A stretch of DNA of 64,000 bases from Rhodothermales bacterium (GTDB lineage Bacteria > Bacteroidota > Rhodothermia > Rhodothermales > UBA10348): assembly GCA_017643395.1 (NCBI GenBank), contig JAEPNP010000003.1:62001-126000 (forward strand), read 5' to 3'. Within the stretch, counting starts at the first letter, position 1. Each line of letters starts with the position of its first letter. A program made the translations under genes and the position numbers. The notes below the pieces were generated by a model. That model was not told the origin of the DNA, did no database searches, and saw nothing but the letters and a program-made list of their open reading frames with translations. Below, in pieces: positions 46,533 through 55,241 of the stretch.

Positions 46533-46640
46533 GCGTGCGTCTACTCCCCATTTACCCGGAAGATCGCCGGTTTTCCGGCCGGGCTCGATTCACGAAAGAA
46601 GCATGTATTTCTTATCCTTAGGGGTTCCACCTCCCCATTT

Positions 46641-48320
46641 GTGAACCAGGCTCTCGAATCGAAGGGGGACGCTTCCGCGCGTCTTCTGGAGTTGGAGGCA
46701 ACCAACCGCAGACTGCTCGAAGAGCGCGATGAGGCGCTTCGCGGTGCGCGGGAGTTGAGCCACCAACTTCAGATTGTCAGCGAGGCGGCTCTCCACAACA
46801 ACAGGCGGTACCGCGCGGTTTTGGACTCGCAGCACGAGTTCATTTCCCGCAGCCTGCCCGATACCACGTTGACCTACGTCAACGAGGCCTATTGTCGGTA
46901 TTTTGGTTGCACTCGCGACAAGGCCGTCGGAACGAGCTTCCTGAGATTCGTCAATCCTGACCACAGGGAGGCCGCTCGCGGGCATTTCGAAGACCTCGTG
47001 GCCAATCCCCGAGTGGTCGAGTACCAGCACGAAGTGGTCCGGCCCGACGGATCGCGAGCATGGAACGAGTGGGTGGACGTGCCGATTCGAGACGAGTCAG
47101 GACGCGTGGTTGAGTTTCAGTCGGTGGGCCGGGACATCACGGCCCAGCGCGAGGCGCAGCTGGCCTTCGAGGAATCCAGCAGCCGTCTGGAGGCCATCCG
47201 TGCGATTGAGAAGGCCATGTTGGCTGCCAAGGGGTGGCGGGAAGTCGCGGAAATCGCGGTAGGACGCCTGGCCGAAATGGTGCCGCCGGGTCGCGTGACG
47301 GTCTATGTGCAGGACGCCTCGGCGGCAGAGTTTCACCTTGCCGCATCGTCCGGCAACGACCATCTCAAGCATCCAGCGCTGCCAGTGGTCGACGTGGAGG
47401 AGGTCATTGGACTGCAGCTGTACGGGCTTCTCACGCGCGGGCAGGAAGTGCAGGTGGCCGACATGGACGCCATGGCCACGAATTCGACGTATGTGCAGAG
47501 GGTGCGCAGTTTCGGTGCCCGCTCAGGCTTCATCATCCCGCTCATGGCCCGCGGTCAGTTCTTCGGGGCCCTGCTGTTTTCGTTTATCGAGCCGCACGCG
47601 TTTACGGACCACCACGTGCGCATCGCCCGTGAACTGAGCAACACGCTCTCACTGGCCATCTGGCAAGCCCGAATCGTTGATCAGCTGCGGGCGACCAACG
47701 ACAAGCTCCGACTCATGTCACGTGAGTTGGTGGAGACGGAGGAACGCCGGCGTAGATATGTCGCCGCGGAGCTTCACGAGGAGATAGCTCAGATGCTCGC
47801 GGCCGCAAAAATGGGTCTTCATGCGGCCCGTTCGGACGCGCCGATTGGCGTCGGTGAGGACCTGGACCATCAGATCAAGCTGGTCGGTGACACGCTGGAG
47901 CAGGTGCGCAGCCTGTCGATGTTGTTGCGGCCCAATGTGCTGGAAGAGCAGGGTTTGTTCGATGCGATGAGCTGGCTGGTCGATCGACAGGCTGGACTGG
48001 AATCGGTAGAGGTCGACCTGGAACTGCCGGACGAGCGCCCGTCTTTGAGCCCGGCAGCCGAAATCACCTGCTACCGCATCGTGCAGGCGGGCATTGCCGA
48101 GGCACTTCGTGCAGAGGGGCTCAGCAGCCTTGCACTGTTGGCGCAGGTCTCCAAGGAGATGCTGGTGCTACATGTGATATTTGACGGGACGGCGCAGCGC
48201 ACAAGCGGCGAACTCCTCCAGCTTCAGGAGCGCACAGAACTTCTGGGGGGCACGATGCGCCTGAGCCGGCTCCCTGGTGGCAAGAATCGCATCACGGCCG
48301 CATTCGTGGCGGGGGACTGA
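46641..48320 (+). CDS. PAS-GAF histidine-kinase-like protein with degenerate ATPase domain
   Basis: From GTG at 46641 the product is 559 aa. An N-terminal coiled coil (about 10-50) leads to a PAS/PAC domain (about 55-175; FISRSLPDTTLTYVNEAY and EFQSVGRDITAQREAQ), a GAF domain (about 185-345) and a HisKA_3-like dimerisation helix with RYVAAELHEEIAQML, where the His is kept. The HATPase part is recognisable (CYRIVQAGIAEALRAEG) but the N-box Asn and the G1/G2 glycine boxes are missing; the corresponding segment reads HVIFDGTAQRTSGELL. It is therefore probably not an active kinase. It has no transmembrane segment, so it would sense in the cytosol. The LprI-like gene follows after 2 nt. Confidence 0.82.
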   Translation: MNQALESKGDASARLLELEATNRRLLEERDEALRGARELSHQLQIVSEAALHNNRRYRAVLDSQHEFISRSLPDTTLTYVNEAYCRYFGCTRDKAVGTSFLRFVNPDHREAARGHFEDLVANPRVVEYQHEVVRPDGSRAWNEWVDVPIRDESGRVVEFQSVGRDITAQREAQLAFEESSSRLEAIRAIEKAMLAAKGWREVAEIAVGRLAEMVPPGRVTVYVQDASAAEFHLAASSGNDHLKHPALPVVDVEEVIGLQLYGLLTRGQEVQVADMDAMATNSTYVQRVRSFGARSGFIIPLMARGQFFGALLFSFIEPHAFTDHHVRIARELSNTLSLAIWQARIVDQLRATNDKLRLMSRELVETEERRRRYVAAELHEEIAQMLAAAKMGLHAARSDAPIGVGEDLDHQIKLVGDTLEQVRSLSMLLRPNVLEEQGLFDAMSWLVDRQAGLESVEVDLELPDERPSLSPAAEITCYRIVQAGIAEALRAEGLSSLALLAQVSKEMLVLHVIFDGTAQRTSGELLQLQERTELLGGTMRLSRLPGGKNRITAAFVAGD

Positions 48321-48322
48321 CC

Positions 48323-49144
48323 ATGCGCACCGCTTCAGCATTACTAATCGCGTTGTGGCTTGTCACGGTGGGCTGCCAAACTCCGGCTTCGGACGTCGCG
48401 CCAGTTCAGTCGCCGGGCCCGGATGCCGGGCTGATTCCTGACGAGTATCCGGAAGCCGAAGTTCTACAGAGCTCTGACCTTCGGATTGTCGTCGCCGGAC
48501 ACTACACCTCGGGCCATGAGGCATACGTATTCCAGCCCTGTGGGGTGGAGGAGGCCTATTGGGTTGACCATGATGCGGGACTCGCATCCTTCCACGCGGA
48601 GGTTACCGACGAACCGTACGAGGGCGTGTTTGTCGTAGTCGAGCTGGGCCTCGAACCACCGGCGGATGACGGTTTCGCGGCCGATTACGATGGCGTGGTT
48701 TCGTTTACGCGAGCAATTTCGCAATCCCGGCGCAGTGCGGCGGACTGTGGAGCTGCCGAGTCCACGGCGGAGACCCCCGAAAGCGGAACGGCAGAATCCG
48801 ACGACCACCCCATCGACCGGAGAGCCGAAGCCTGTGCCGAGGCGGAGAATTGGACCACCACGGGCTTCATGATCTGCATGGACAGGGCGGGCACCGAGTG
48901 GGATGCCGAGTTGAACGAGCAGTATCAACTCCTGATGAGCCGACTCGAACCGCCGGAACAGGACGCGCTCCGTCAGGCCCAGCGGAACTGGATCACGTTC
49001 AGGGACGCAGAGCGTCAGCTGTATAGCGAGATGTACGGCAACCGGGAGGGCACGATGTGGCGCATGGTCAACATTGAGCTGATCGTTGGGCTCACCAGGG
49101 ATCGGGCGCAGGCACTGGCGCGGATAAACGCGGAGTTTCGGTAG
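48323..49144 (+). CDS. LprI-family (DUF1311) lipoprotein
   Basis: The 273-aa protein has a lipoprotein signal ending in TVGCQTP. A poorly conserved N-terminal part with a Cys pair (about 60-140) is followed by an acidic Ser/Thr/Glu linker and a C-terminal LprI domain (about 170-273): EACAEAENWTTTGFMICMD and DAELNEQYQLLMSRLEP, with a QAQRNWITFRDAE helix. LprI-type proteins include lysozyme inhibitors of proteobacteria and mycobacteria; members outside those groups are uncharacterised. It is placed 2 nt after the sensor-like gene and is probably co-transcribed with it. Confidence 0.82.
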   Translation: MRTASALLIALWLVTVGCQTPASDVAPVQSPGPDAGLIPDEYPEAEVLQSSDLRIVVAGHYTSGHEAYVFQPCGVEEAYWVDHDAGLASFHAEVTDEPYEGVFVVVELGLEPPADDGFAADYDGVVSFTRAISQSRRSAADCGAAESTAETPESGTAESDDHPIDRRAEACAEAENWTTTGFMICMDRAGTEWDAELNEQYQLLMSRLEPPEQDALRQAQRNWITFRDAERQLYSEMYGNREGTMWRMVNIELIVGLTRDRAQALARINAEFR

Positions 49145-49206
49145 CCACGTCGGGCTCCGACGATCGGTGCGGATTCGAGAGCCCGCCCAGGAACCGAAGG
49201 CGGCTG

Positions 49207-49665
49207 CTACGGGTGGAGTTCTTTCCAGCCCGAGTCCGGATCGTTCCCGAAGCAATCGATCCCCGCCAGCGCTTTCAGGGAATGTCGTGCCAGTGGACCC
49301 TGATACAACGGGGGTGCTCCGTCGGGAATCTGAACCTCCTGGGTCCACTCGTACGAGCGCCCGGCCTGAAGCACCTGAGCCTCCGCGATTGCGTACTCCA
49401 TGCGGAACGTTCGATTGGACGCGGAAACGGTACGCGTGGTACTCGAGTCTCCGGACGCGACTCGCACATTGGGAATCTGCACGTCCTCGGTTCCTTCAAT
49501 GTGGAGGTAGACACCGCTGCACTGCACGTCCTTGTCGCCTATGACCGCTGTAATGCGAATCGTAAAGGGCGTGTCGTAACTCAGCGGATCGGGCGAAATC
49601 GATACCTGCGCGCCCGACCCGGTGAGCGCACTCGTGGCCGACTTGATCCGATCGAGAAGTCCCAT
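49207..49665 (-). CDS. arrestin-fold protein resembling Spo0M
   Basis: From ATG at 49665 the product is 152 aa; the open frame continues upstream to 49773 but that part overlaps the groEL terminator. It opens MGLLDRIKSATSALTGSGAQ and continues as a two-sheet beta protein (VSISPDPLSYDTPFTIRITA, VYLHIEGTEDVQIPNV), like sporulation-control Spo0M/arrestin-like proteins, though shorter than the roughly 250 aa of Spo0M. It is cytosolic; function unknown in non-sporulating bacteria. It lies downstream of groEL on the same strand but beyond a terminator. Confidence 0.6.
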   Translation of the reverse strand: MGLLDRIKSATSALTGSGAQVSISPDPLSYDTPFTIRITAVIGDKDVQCSGVYLHIEGTEDVQIPNVRVASGDSSTTRTVSASNRTFRMEYAIAEAQVLQAGRSYEWTQEVQIPDGAPPLYQGPLARHSLKALAGIDCFGNDPDSGWKELHP

Positions 49666-49727
49666 GACGCTGACCCGGCTTGTTGACCACAAAATAAGCC
49701 CCGTTTCGTAAGGGCAGGGCGCAACAG

Positions 49728-49760
49728 AAAAGGGCGAGGCCGCAATCGCGACCTCGCCCC
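49728..49760 (-). terminator. rho-independent terminator downstream of groEL
   Basis: Read on the minus strand, GGGCGAGG and CCTCGCCC form a perfect 8-bp stem (arms at 49752-49759 and 49732-49739) with a 12-nt loop, followed by TTTTC. It lies 25 nt after the groEL stop and before the Spo0M-like gene. Confidence 0.8.
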
Positions 49761-49784
49761 TTCCATAAGCCAAAGCGGCGGGAC

Positions 49785-51425
<1,641 letters not shown>

Positions 51426-51475
51426 TTATCTACTGAGTTCTGTTTGACTGGGGCGTTTGACTTCCTGAGCGGAAA

Positions 51476-51763
51476 TCAGCCAACGATTCCGAGGATATCG
51501 GACTCGCGCATGATGAGCAGGTCGTCGTTGTCCAGCTCGATCTCGGTGCCCGAGTACTTGCCGTAGAGGACCGTGTCGCCCTCCTTGACCGTCATGTCGA
51601 TTTTGTTGCCGTTCTCGACGCGGCCGGGGCCGACTGCGACGATGGTGCCCTTCTGGGGCTTCTCCTTTGCGGTGTCGGGGATGAACAGACCGCTGGCCGT
51701 CTTCTCCTCCGCCGGGACGGGTTTGACCACCACGCGGTCGCCAAGGGGCTTGATGCTTGCCAT
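51476..51763 (-). CDS. groES: co-chaperonin GroES (Hsp10)
   Basis: From ATG at 51763 the protein is 95 aa. The open frame further upstream covers the CIRCE region and is noncoding. Landmarks are [19 protein letters not shown], the mobile loop region [25 protein letters not shown], and a C-terminal [19 protein letters not shown]. It caps the GroEL cylinder. It is first of the groES-groEL operon, preceded by two CIRCE operators. Confidence 0.97.
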   Translation of the reverse strand: MASIKPLGDRVVVKPVPAEEKTASGLFIPDTAKEKPQKGTIVAVGPGRVENGNKIDMTVKEGDTVLYGKYSGTEIELDNDDLLIMRESDILGIVG

Positions 51764-51801
51764 TGCAAGAACCTCGCTAGTTGAGATTGATGTGGGAATT
51801 T

Positions 51802-51828
51802 CTGGCACTCTCTCAGAGGGAGTGCTAA
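51802..51828. promoter_or_regulatory. CIRCE operator 1 (HrcA site)
   Basis: CTGGCACTC-N9-GAGTGCTAA matches the CIRCE inverted repeat consensus TTAGCACTC-N9-GAGTGCTAA with two changes at the outer bases of one arm. It is 39 nt upstream of the groES start. CIRCE binds the heat-shock repressor HrcA; no hrcA gene is in the window. Confidence 0.9.
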
Positions 51829-51855
51829 ATATACGGCGTAGCACTCCCCTGTCGA
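51828..51855 (-). promoter_or_regulatory. candidate groES promoter within the CIRCE pair
   Basis: On the minus strand TATATT (51828-51833) could serve as -10 and TCGACA (51850-51855) as -35 with a 16-nt spacer. The -10 overlaps the edge of operator 1 and lies between the operators, and the -35 is inside operator 2, so HrcA binding would block it. A sigma-70-like pattern is assumed; promoters in Bacteroidota may deviate. Confidence 0.45.
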
Positions 51856-51864
51856 GAGTGCTAA
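51838..51864. promoter_or_regulatory. CIRCE operator 2 (HrcA site)
   Basis: GTAGCACTC-N9-GAGTGCTAA is a second CIRCE element, differing from the consensus at one base. The two sites are separated by 9 nt (51829-51837), so centres are 36 nt apart. Confidence 0.92.
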
Positions 51865-51999
51865 AACATTCCATTTTCCCCCGGGGTTCCGCGGGTTTAC
51901 AGCTTTTTGGCCGTCTTGAAGGCTCCTAACGGGCGGTACGGTGCGGGGTTGTGAACGTGGGGACAAGAATTTGCCCTCCGCCGCAACCGGGGCACCTCC

Positions 52000-52512
52000 G
52001 TGTCCGTTTTGAAGAGCATGCGGACCCCCAACGCCGGCTGGTACATGGCCTTCGGGCTGGGAGCCCTCATCGTCACCCTCATGATGCTTCCTCCGTTTGT
52101 AGGCGAGAGCGTGCGAGGGTATCTGATGCAGGGCTTCGCGGCTGTGTGCCATCAACTGCCGGGACGATCGCCGCATGTGGATGGCGTGCAGCTTGCCGTG
52201 TGCCATCGCTGTTTTGGCATCTACTGGGGCCTGCCGATAGCCGCGGTGGCGTATCTGGCAGTGAAGCGTCAGGTTCGATTCGGAAAGCGGGGCCCCTGGA
52301 TTCTCGGATTCGCCCTTATCCCCATGCTGATTGACTGGGGTGGCGATGTGCTCGGCGTGTTTTCGAACACTCCAGGCACCCGCATGGCCACCGGGCTGGT
52401 ATTCGGCCTTGTGGCCGGCCTCTTTCTGGTCCTTGCCTTTGTGGATGTGAGGCCGTCACGATCCGTCGCTGAGCCTCCCGTGGAATCAGAGGGCCGCCCA
52501 ACCTATCATTAA
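52000..52512 (+). CDS. DUF2085 domain membrane protein
   Basis: The 170-aa protein starts at GTG (an ATG at 52018 is possible). It has about four transmembrane segments and the DUF2085 Cys/His signature: CHQLPGRSPHVDG followed by LAVCHRCFGIYWGLP, which looks like a metal-binding site. The function is unknown. A candidate partner is the next gene, 23 nt downstream, also a membrane protein. Confidence 0.9.
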   Translation: MSVLKSMRTPNAGWYMAFGLGALIVTLMMLPPFVGESVRGYLMQGFAAVCHQLPGRSPHVDGVQLAVCHRCFGIYWGLPIAAVAYLAVKRQVRFGKRGPWILGFALIPMLIDWGGDVLGVFSNTPGTRMATGLVFGLVAGLFLVLAFVDVRPSRSVAEPPVESEGRPTYH

Positions 52513-52535
52513 TCAAACCCCCAACACCCTCCCAT

Positions 52536-53036
52536 ATGCCGAGTAAACAACAATCGATCATCCTCGGAGGCGCGATCGTCGGCCTCCTCAGCACGTCCTA
52601 CCTGGGCTTCATCAACATCCTGTGCTGCGCAGGCGTGTTGACTGGAGCCGTAGTTGCCGTCTGGCACTACACGTCGACGCATGAACTCACGCTCTCGGGA
52701 GGCCAGGGCGCCGGGATCGGTGTGCAGGCGGCACTGGTGGGCTGGTTGATAGCCTTCGTGCTCAATTTTGTGCTCATGTCTGCGGGCGTGCGCCATGACC
52801 TCATGATGGCCGAGTGGTCGCTGGCCAACTTTGGCGACCAGATGCAGCCTGAGCAGCTCGACCAGATCGAGGAACAGATCAACACGCCGTTCGGCGTGGG
52901 ATCGTATCTCAAGATGACCCTGGCCAGCGTGAACGGAGTCATCGGTATTGTCCTGACGGCTCTCTTCGGTGCCATCGGCGGTGCCATCGGCGCCGCGGCC
53001 TTCAAGAAAGGTCCGGAGGAAGAGGCCGCTGCCTGA
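52536..53036 (+). CDS. multi-pass membrane protein of unknown family
   Basis: The 166-aa protein has about four hydrophobic segments: IILGGAIVGLLSTSYLGFIN, CCAGVLTGAVVAVWHY, GVQAALVGWLIAFVLNFVLM, and SVNGVIGIVLTALFGAIGG. A CC pair stands near residue 30. A central hydrophilic stretch (FGDQMQPEQLDQIEEQ) may be extramembranous. I do not recognise the family. The tail is Glu/Ala-rich. It is co-directional with the DUF2085 gene and ends at a strong terminator. Confidence 0.75.
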   Translation: MPSKQQSIILGGAIVGLLSTSYLGFINILCCAGVLTGAVVAVWHYTSTHELTLSGGQGAGIGVQAALVGWLIAFVLNFVLMSAGVRHDLMMAEWSLANFGDQMQPEQLDQIEEQINTPFGVGSYLKMTLASVNGVIGIVLTALFGAIGGAIGAAAFKKGPEEEAAA

Positions 53037-53042
53037 TTCACG

Positions 53043-53082
53043 GCCCCCGGGGACCCTGTCTCCGGGGGCTGATGTTTTTTTT
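53043..53082 (+). terminator. strong rho-independent terminator
   Basis: GCCCCCGG (53043-53050) pairs with CCGGGGGC (53062-53069), 8 bp with an 11-nt loop, followed by TGATG and eight T residues (53075-53082). It ends the 52.0-53.0 kb transcript and faces the convergent gene that ends at 53102. Confidence 0.88.
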
Positions 53083-53101
53083 GGGGCTGGCGCCGTCGGG
53101 C

Positions 53102-53740
53102 CTACCGGCCGCGACCCTGCAGCGCTTTCGGCGGCCCGAGAATCTCGGCCAGGATGATGGCCTTGCGCAGATCGTCCGGCGAGTTCAGCGGCAACGCCTC
53201 GGCCGCGGGGGTCGGCGCTAGCCGCTTGGACGGCTCGCGGGCGATGTGGTCGTGCCCCACCAGCGGGTCCCGGAATTCCGAACCCATCGCCTCAAATGCA
53301 TCTTCTCGGCGGGGGGGCGGCTTCGGCTTCGATGTCGGCCAGCGGAATTCCGGCTTGACCGGCTGTTGGCCCCCCTTCCATTCAGAGCGGGCTCGTTCGA
53401 ACCGCTCCTCGGAGTCAGGGCGGCCGGTCACGACCCTATGGAATTCGTCGCTGGTGAGCGCCGGTTCCGCACGCGCACGCTCCGGTCCGGCGGTAGCGAT
53501 GCCTCCACGCTCGACGCGCACCGGCTCGGGAGCACGTTCAGGTGCTCGTTCCGGCGGCCGCCCAGGCCCCGGGAATCCCAGCGCCTCGCCGATTTCGGCC
53601 AGGGCACGCTGCAGCTCTTCCGACTGCTGGGGGCCGTCCGCGCCCGGTGCTTCTCCCTGTGGTGGGGCCTTGCGCCGGGCTGCCAGATTGGACACTACCC
53701 AGAAGACCAGGAACAGTATGAGGTAGATCACTCCGTCCAT
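53102..53740 (-). CDS. single-pass membrane protein with Pro/Arg/Glu-rich tail
   Basis: From ATG at 53740 the product is 212 aa. One N-terminal transmembrane segment (MDGVIYLILFLVFWVVSNLA) is followed by a disordered, charged, Pro-rich cytosolic region (ERAPERAPEPVRVERGG) and a C-terminal helix of the form DDLRKAIILAEILGPPKAL. The C-terminal motif with a REAxILxEIL-like helix occurs in other small bacteroidotal membrane proteins, but I cannot name a family. It starts 11 nt after the mutY stop and is probably in its operon. Confidence 0.7.
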   Translation of the reverse strand: MDGVIYLILFLVFWVVSNLAARRKAPPQGEAPGADGPQQSEELQRALAEIGEALGFPGPGRPPERAPERAPEPVRVERGGIATAGPERARAEPALTSDEFHRVVTGRPDSEERFERARSEWKGGQQPVKPEFRWPTSKPKPPPRREDAFEAMGSEFRDPLVGHDHIAREPSKRLAPTPAAEALPLNSPDDLRKAIILAEILGPPKALQGRGR

Positions 53741-53751
53741 GGCGCAAGATA

Positions 53752-54819
53752 CTAGTCGGAGAGGATCTCTATCAGGCGTCGATTGGCACGGGGGAATGCA
53801 AAATCGCCGAGCTCGTCTCCCGTGACCCAGCGGAGCGGCTGGTCCAGCCTGGCCTCCGGCGTCCCGGAAAGCAGCAGGCACCGGAACGCCCAGAGGCGAA
53901 TCCGGAAATGCGAGTACGCGTGGCGGATCACGGCGATCTCATCGACCACACGGACTTCAATGCCCAACTCCTCCCGAAGCTCACGCACACAGGCCTCTTC
54001 CGGGGCTTCTGCATCCTCGCATTTCCCGCCGGGAAACTCCCACAGCCCGCCAAGCATGCCTTCTTCCGGCCTGCGCTGAATCAGCATGCGACCCGAGGCG
54101 TCCTGCACCACGCCCACAGCCACCCTGTATTCCGGCACGGGCGCCCGGCGCTTTTTGACCGGGAATGCCTCCACCTGATCCAGAGCCAGCGCCGCACATC
54201 CGGCCCGCACAGCGCAGTGCTTGCAATTCGGGGTGCGAGGGGTGCACACAGTGGCTCCCAACTCCATGATGGCCTCATTGAAGGCACCAGGATCGTCGGT
54301 GTCGAGCAATTCCTGCGCGCGCTGCCGAAGGGCGCGCCGCACCGGACTGCGGGTTACGTCCTCTGCGATGGCGTCGTACCGAGAGAGCACACGAATCACA
54401 TTCCCGTCCAGCACTGCCTCGGGTACGCCAAACGCAATGGAAGCCACCGCGGAAGCCGTATAGTCTCCAATGCCGGGGAGGCCGGAGAGCCCATCGTACG
54501 AATGCGGGAGTTTGCCCCCGTGATCACGAACCACGCTGCGAGCCGCGGCGTGCAGGTTGCGCGCACGCGAGTAGTAGCCCAGGCCTTCCCAATTCAGCAG
54601 GACCTCGTCAAGCTCGGCTTCTGCCAGGTCGCGCACCGTCGGGAAGGCCTGCATGAACCGCTCGTAGTAGGGCGTCGCCTGATCCACCCTGGTTTGTTGC
54701 AGCATGATCTCCGAGACCCAGATGCGATAGGGATCCCGCGTGCGACGCCAAGGAAGGTCTCTGCGCACCTCATGAAACCACGAAAGCAGGCGCCTGCGGA
54801 ACTCGGCAGTGCTCAGCAC
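53752..54819 (-). CDS. mutY: A/G-specific adenine DNA glycosylase MutY
   Basis: The 355-aa protein starts at GTG. It removes A paired with 8-oxoG. Catalytic Glu37 (VSEIMLQQT) and Asp138 (AVLDGNVIRV) are at the same numbers as in E. coli, which supports the start choice. The helix-hairpin-helix includes LPGIGDYTASAV; the [4Fe-4S] cluster ligands are Cys192, Cys199, Cys202 and Cys208. A NUDIX-like 8-oxoG-recognition domain (about 225-355) follows with GLWEFPGGKCED and a RELREELG box. It lies 4 nt after the upstream minus-strand ORF and 11 nt before the next gene. Confidence 0.97.
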   Translation of the reverse strand: MLSTAEFRRRLLSWFHEVRRDLPWRRTRDPYRIWVSEIMLQQTRVDQATPYYERFMQAFPTVRDLAEAELDEVLLNWEGLGYYSRARNLHAAARSVVRDHGGKLPHSYDGLSGLPGIGDYTASAVASIAFGVPEAVLDGNVIRVLSRYDAIAEDVTRSPVRRALRQRAQELLDTDDPGAFNEAIMELGATVCTPRTPNCKHCAVRAGCAALALDQVEAFPVKKRRAPVPEYRVAVGVVQDASGRMLIQRRPEEGMLGGLWEFPGGKCEDAEAPEEACVRELREELGIEVRVVDEIAVIRHAYSHFRIRLWAFRCLLLSGTPEARLDQPLRWVTGDELGDFAFPRANRRLIEILSD

Positions 54820-54823
54820 GCGT

Positions 54824-55198
54824 TCAGTCCGCCGTTGCCACGTAGACCCGAATCATCACCGTGCGGGCCGAGCCGTCCTCCATGCGGGCCCGGAATTCGA
54901 ACCGATAGTTGCCCTCGGCCGTGTCCGGCGTCCGCCAGAAGAAACTTCGATCCCGCCACCATCCGCGGGCCGGCAGTCTCACCGGTCGATACTCGATCAC
55001 GGACCGGCCCTCCAGCGTGGTCGGCAAAGTCCGGATGACAATCTCGCCCGCCGAAACCGTGTCTACCAGGGTGGTATCCAGGGCGCCGATCGGTGCCGCC
55101 TGCAATGCGGGCGATGGGACCGGAGCCGCGTCCGGCGGCCGCATCGGCAGCAGGAGCGCCAGCCATAGTAGAAAGGCGACCAGGAATCCGGGATGCAA
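54824..55198 (-). CDS. hypothetical membrane-anchored protein
   Basis: From a TTG at 55198 the product is 124 aa, with an N-terminal membrane segment (HPGFLVAFLLWLALLLP) and a beta-rich remainder (EIVIRTLPTTLEGRS, YRFEFRARMEDGS, ending VYVATAD). The frame runs further back to 55300, but that part overlaps the exported BamA-like gene on the other strand. No family was recognised. Its start is uncertain because no ribosome binding site is visible, so the gene is accepted mainly for its protein-like composition and tight spacing to mutY. Confidence 0.5.
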   Translation of the reverse strand: MHPGFLVAFLLWLALLLPMRPPDAAPVPSPALQAAPIGALDTTLVDTVSAGEIVIRTLPTTLEGRSVIEYRPVRLPARGWWRDRSFFWRTPDTAEGNYRFEFRARMEDGSARTVMIRVYVATAD

Positions 55199-55241
55199 CG
55201 GGGGGAGGAGGCTGTTCGGAGGGCCCGCAATATATGCGCTT

